Shown: positions 6,577 through 8,806 of the stretch, piece by piece
Layout of the letters: each line of letters opens with the position of its first letter
Numbering within the stretch: the stretch's first letter is position 1
From: Planctomycetota bacterium
GTDB lineage: Bacteria > Planctomycetota > UBA1135 > GCA-002686595
Direction of reading: 5' to 3'
Assembly: GCA_028823185.1 (NCBI GenBank)
Contig: JAPKBY010000047.1
Span: 1-8,806 of the forward strand
Length of the DNA stretch: 8,806 nucleotides
Position numbers and translations under genes: made by a program
The notes under the pieces: model-generated
The model's database searches: none
Told to the model about the DNA's origin: nothing
What the model saw: the letters and a program-made list of their open reading frames with translations, nothing else

Positions 6577-6919
6577 GGGTCAGGTGTGTGTTGTTTTGGA
6601 TCTCTTTGGAGAGGTCTTGAGCAAGTTCTAGGCGGAACATAATACGTCACATGCCCTCAAGGCTCCAGATGCCGCCTTGGGGCCTAAGCCAAGCCCGGTC
6701 AGAGAGCCAATTCGAGTCATAGCGCTCAGGAGCCCCCATATTGGGAGGGAAGCTGTTGGGAAACCAGCATGAATTTAAACCCCCGTCTGCTCTGAGGGGC
6801 AAATCAAGTGGAGCGTGAGAGAGACGAGAGGCCCCGATCTTTGGCATCCGGGGTCGATCAGGGAATTCCGGGCCGAATAGAAGCCTTGACCGGAGCGAAT
6901 ATCCGCTCACCCGATCCCC
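6577..6919. other. Divergent intergenic control region between the mutase operon and the sigma-factor unit
   Basis: This 343-base stretch holds no convincing gene and should contain the promoters of both units. For the minus-strand operon, TATTAT (6644-6639) is a plausible -10 box about 55-65 bases before the thiolase ATG, but no good -35 is seen at normal spacing. CTTGAG at 6616-6621 and CTCAAG at 6656-6661 form a short inverted repeat around it, a possible but unproven operator. For the sigma unit, GGGAAACC (6758-6765) and CGTC (6784-6787), 18 bases apart, loosely resemble an ECF promoter. Possible hairpins are CTTGG/CCAAG (6676-6680 with 6689-6693), CCCC/GGGG (6781-6784 with 6796-6799) and a stem of about 7 pairs with one bulge at 6832-6853. 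I see no B12-box and no cobalamin riboswitch. All sites here are tentative. Confidence 0.45.
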
Positions 6920-7525
6920 ATGAATAGAACAAACACCGTAGAAGAAGTGGACCTCGTCCGTGGCCTCATGGAGAGAGATCCAAAGGCCATGGAGACGTTC
7001 TTACAACGTTACTCACCGCTTCTTCACCACTGCATCAGTCAATTCGCTGGCCGTGAGCTAGAGCGCGAAGATCTCTTCCAGGAGCTCCTCAAGTACTCCT
7101 TAGAGCGCTTAGACGGTGATCACTTCGACTCTGAGCGGGGCGCCTTAGGGACCTGGCTCTACCGGGTCGCTTGGTGCCGCTGTGTTGATCTGCAGCGCAG
7201 ATTAAAAGCACGCCAGGCCCCAGGGAGCCGACTCCCCCAAGAGGCCATTCCCGAACAAGGGGATGAAGACCCCGGCCCCCTTGAGGTCGCGGCAGATGCC
7301 GAGATCGCCGTTGAGGTACGAAGCGCGCTCACGCGCCTTGACCCGCAAGAGCGTAACCTACTGGAATTAAGGTACTTACAGGATCTAAGCCTACGGGAAG
7401 TGTCTGCTGCGCTCTCTCTTACGCTCGAAACGACCAAATATCGACTCTCAGGCGCCAAGCGCTCACTGCGACGACTCTTGGTCCATAACAAACAATTAGA
7501 GAGAGGCGTTGGCCTCGCTAGCTGA
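6920..7525 (+). CDS. ECF-type RNA polymerase sigma-70 family factor
   Basis: A 201-residue two-domain sigma factor. Sigma region 2 covers about residues 25-97: a core-binding stretch around FLQRYSPLLHHCI, EDLFQELLKYSLERL, then FDSERGALGTWLYRVAWCRCVDLQRR, matching the 'f...g...tWLyriA.N...D' helix that melts the -10 element. A polar, acidic linker follows (98-135, with EQGDEDPGP). Region 4 covers about 138-187: LDPQERNLLELRYLQDLSLREVSAALSLTLETTKYRLSGAKRSLRRLL, the -35 binding HTH. Sigma region 3 is absent, as expected for ECF factors. C86 and C88 sit where many family members have asparagine and another residue, which is odd. The start at 6920 gives a normal N-terminus but has no Shine-Dalgarno. 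The adjacent zinc-finger membrane protein is its likely anti-sigma factor. The stimulus and target promoters are unknown. Confidence 0.9.
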   Translation: MNRTNTVEEVDLVRGLMERDPKAMETFLQRYSPLLHHCISQFAGRELEREDLFQELLKYSLERLDGDHFDSERGALGTWLYRVAWCRCVDLQRRLKARQAPGSRLPQEAIPEQGDEDPGPLEVAADAEIAVEVRSALTRLDPQERNLLELRYLQDLSLREVSAALSLTLETTKYRLSGAKRSLRRLLVHNKQLERGVGLAS

Positions 7526-7527
7526 GG
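7524..7527 (+). promoter_or_regulatory. Ribosome binding site of the anti-sigma gene
   Basis: GAGG, 10 bases before the ATG at 7538, overlaps the TGA stop codon (7523-7525) of the sigma-factor gene. The arrangement suggests coupled translation, which would keep sigma factor and its presumed inhibitor in balance. Confidence 0.5.
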
Positions 7528-7537
7528 CCTAATCCAT

Positions 7538-8638
7538 ATGGAACACCCCGACTCAACACCGCCCGACGAGACCGTGCTCTCTACCCAAATAGTGGAGCGC
7601 CTGCTTCGATTTGAAGATCTAAGTGAGGACGAGCTCGCTGAAATCCAAGCGAACCCCAGCGCTCAAGATCAGCTCCATCGACTCCAGCTCGCTGAAGCAT
7701 GGCTGACGGAGCCCTTCTCGTCAGAAGAAGCCGAAGAAGAGTGCTCATGCCCCAGCGCTGAGGATCTCTTCGACTACGGTCAAAAGCTGTCTTCCATGGA
7801 CCTCAGCAACCGTCGAAAAGTAGAGCTCGCTGAGCACCTTGAACAATGCCATGAATGCTCAGACCTGATCGCGACGCTCGCGGAGCGTCCTCCGAGCCCC
7901 CTCATCGTCGTTGACAGCCCGCTCCCCACCCCCCTACAAGAGCCCACTTTCAGCCCTCAAAGCAGCAAAAGAACTCTCCTCGCAAAACGACCCATGGCGC
8001 TAGAGTCCTCTGGCGCTCGTCATGTGCCCTTCTTGGTGGCAGCCTCCTTGCTCGCCGTCCTCGTTGTGAGCGGTTGGCCTAAATCTGTACTTGGGAAGAG
8101 CACGCCTGGATTTCCGAGCCCATCCATCATGCGTGGCTCGAGCGCCCTACCGCTCATCTCACCGCGCAACCTAGTGCTCGCACGCACTCAAGAATCCTCA
8201 CTCTCGCCGCAGCTCAACGGCCTGCGCTTTGAGACGCGCGCCTATCCCGGAGCTGTCAGCTACGAGTTCAATGTCTTTGAACGCGGTGGATCCTCGCTGG
8301 AGAATAACGCCCAGCGAGCGAGCTACTCCACCATGGTTGAGTCCAGCCCAGAGACTTTCCTCGCTACACACCTTCCTGTCGGTCTCTGGTCATGGACCGC
8401 CGAAGCGACGCTCGAGTCAGGAGAGATCAAAGCTCTCGGCGAGCTAGACTTCCGCGTCCACGCTGACGAGGGCCTCGAAGAGGAGCTATCACGCCTTGGT
8501 CTCAGCGTCGACGCCGTGAGCCGCCTCGATTGGGGCCACTATCACGCGGACGCTCGCATGTTGACTCGTGTGCTCCGAGACAAAGGGCTGTGCGATTCAG
8601 AAGAAGCAGCGCGCTATCTCCAAGAGCTCACACCCTGA
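7538..8638 (+). CDS. Single-pass membrane zinc-finger (ZAS) anti-sigma factor with large extracytoplasmic domain
   Basis: This 366-residue protein is not recognised as a named gene, but its architecture is that of an anti-sigma factor. Residues 1-60 are acidic and probably helical. C69 and C71 precede CPSAEDLFDYGQ, and HLEQCHEC gives the zinc-binding H100-x3-C104-x2-C107 motif of zf-HC2/ZAS proteins. Residues 110-160 are a proline- and serine-rich linker. A single hydrophobic segment follows (about 163-180, VPFLVAASLLAVLVVSGW), and roughly 185 residues lie outside the membrane. The outer part has a beta-rich stretch, VSYEFNVFERGG ... GLWSWTAEATLESGEIKALGELDFRV (240-307), that looks like a fibronectin/Ig-like fold, then a helical end with TPR-like spacing (310-366). 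It lies 12 bases after the sigma gene. The likely role is to hold that sigma factor at the membrane until an envelope signal releases it; the signal is unknown. Confidence 0.82.
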   Translation: MEHPDSTPPDETVLSTQIVERLLRFEDLSEDELAEIQANPSAQDQLHRLQLAEAWLTEPFSSEEAEEECSCPSAEDLFDYGQKLSSMDLSNRRKVELAEHLEQCHECSDLIATLAERPPSPLIVVDSPLPTPLQEPTFSPQSSKRTLLAKRPMALESSGARHVPFLVAASLLAVLVVSGWPKSVLGKSTPGFPSPSIMRGSSALPLISPRNLVLARTQESSLSPQLNGLRFETRAYPGAVSYEFNVFERGGSSLENNAQRASYSTMVESSPETFLATHLPVGLWSWTAEATLESGEIKALGELDFRVHADEGLEEELSRLGLSVDAVSRLDWGHYHADARMLTRVLRDKGLCDSEEAARYLQELTP

Positions 8639-8647
8639 GCCTGCGCG

Positions 8648-8806
8648 ATGGCGCGCGCTGTTTGGATAAGAGCTCCTCGTCCAAGGAAGCTCCTCGCCTT
8701 CGGCTTCGGGGCGGCGCTCTGCACCTCTACTCTGATCATCTCTGCCGGGATCATCGGCAGTCTCCCGCCAGAGGCACTCGAGACAGCGCACCTCGAGACA
8801 GCGCAC
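8648..8806 (+). CDS. Partial gene: exported or membrane-anchored protein, N-terminus only
   Basis: An open frame starts at ATG 8648, 9 bases after the anti-sigma stop, and runs off the window after 53 codons. The visible protein begins MARAVWIRAPRPRK, a basic n-region, and continues with a hydrophobic core LLAFGFGAALCTSTLIISAG (about 15-34) and GSLPPEA, so it has the form of a signal peptide or N-terminal anchor. The last visible residues are a perfect pentapeptide repeat, LETAH LETAH. Its position in the sigma/anti-sigma unit suggests an effector or sensor of the same envelope system. Families often found in this spot include TPR/CHAT-domain proteins, but nothing in the 53 residues identifies one. 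The start has no Shine-Dalgarno and could lie elsewhere. Confidence 0.55.
   Translation, partial: MARAVWIRAPRPRKLLAFGFGAALCTSTLIISAGIIGSLPPEALETAHLETAH
8777..8806 (+). repeat. Tandem repeat, two perfect 15-base copies at the window edge
   Basis: CTCGAGACAGCGCAC occurs at 8777-8791 and again at 8792-8806, in frame in the partial gene, encoding LETAH twice. The array may continue beyond the window; only two copies can be seen. Confidence 0.8.

Noticed and set aside
6647..6910. An 87-codon minus-strand open frame filling most of the intergenic region
   Set aside because: It has no ribosome site, no recognisable domain and a composition that looks like translated non-coding GC-rich DNA. It would also occupy the only promoter space for both units.
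6577..6919. Cobalamin riboswitch upstream of the B12-dependent operon
   Set aside because: No B12-box consensus or the multi-stem layout of that riboswitch could be found on the minus strand.

Overview
The window is moderately high-GC bacterial DNA, densely coded, with two transcription units diverging from one 343-base intergenic region (6577-6919). No phage, transposon, CRISPR array, rRNA or tRNA is visible. The style suggests a Gram-negative environmental bacterium: a complete acyl-CoA oxidation cassette, an ECF sigma factor with a long single-pass zinc-finger anti-sigma partner, and few strong Shine-Dalgarno sites. Myxococcota/Bradymonadales-like deltaproteobacteria are one possibility, but this is inference and no marker gene fixes the taxon.

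Left unit (minus strand, read from 6576 down to 1): acetoacetyl-CoA thiolase, 3-hydroxybutyryl-CoA dehydrogenase, a short-chain acyl-CoA dehydrogenase, a MeaB-family G-protein chaperone, a B12-dependent acyl-CoA mutase large subunit, the separate cobalamin-binding small subunit, and a small excisionase/MerR-like helix-turn-helix protein. Gaps are 2-15 bases and two junctions are ATGA overlaps, so this is almost certainly one operon. The mutase would normally be called methylmalonyl-CoA mutase. Its active-site positions carry Phe81 and Gln199 where methylmalonyl-CoA mutase has Tyr89 and Arg207, which is the signature of isobutyryl-CoA mutase. With that reading the operon makes sense as a unit: isobutyryl-CoA <-> butyryl-CoA (mutase, guarded by the G-protein), butyryl-CoA -> crotonyl-CoA (dehydrogenase), hydration by a crotonase not present here, 3-hydroxybutyryl-CoA -> acetoacetyl-CoA, then thiolysis to two acetyl-CoA. 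It could also run in the reductive, synthetic direction.

Right unit (plus strand, 6920 to the window edge): an ECF-type sigma factor, a membrane-anchored anti-sigma factor with an H-x3-C-x2-C zinc motif and a large extracytoplasmic domain, and the first 53 codons of a third gene that begins with an apparent signal peptide or membrane anchor. These look like a cell-envelope signalling unit with no obvious metabolic link to the left operon beyond sharing the intergenic region.
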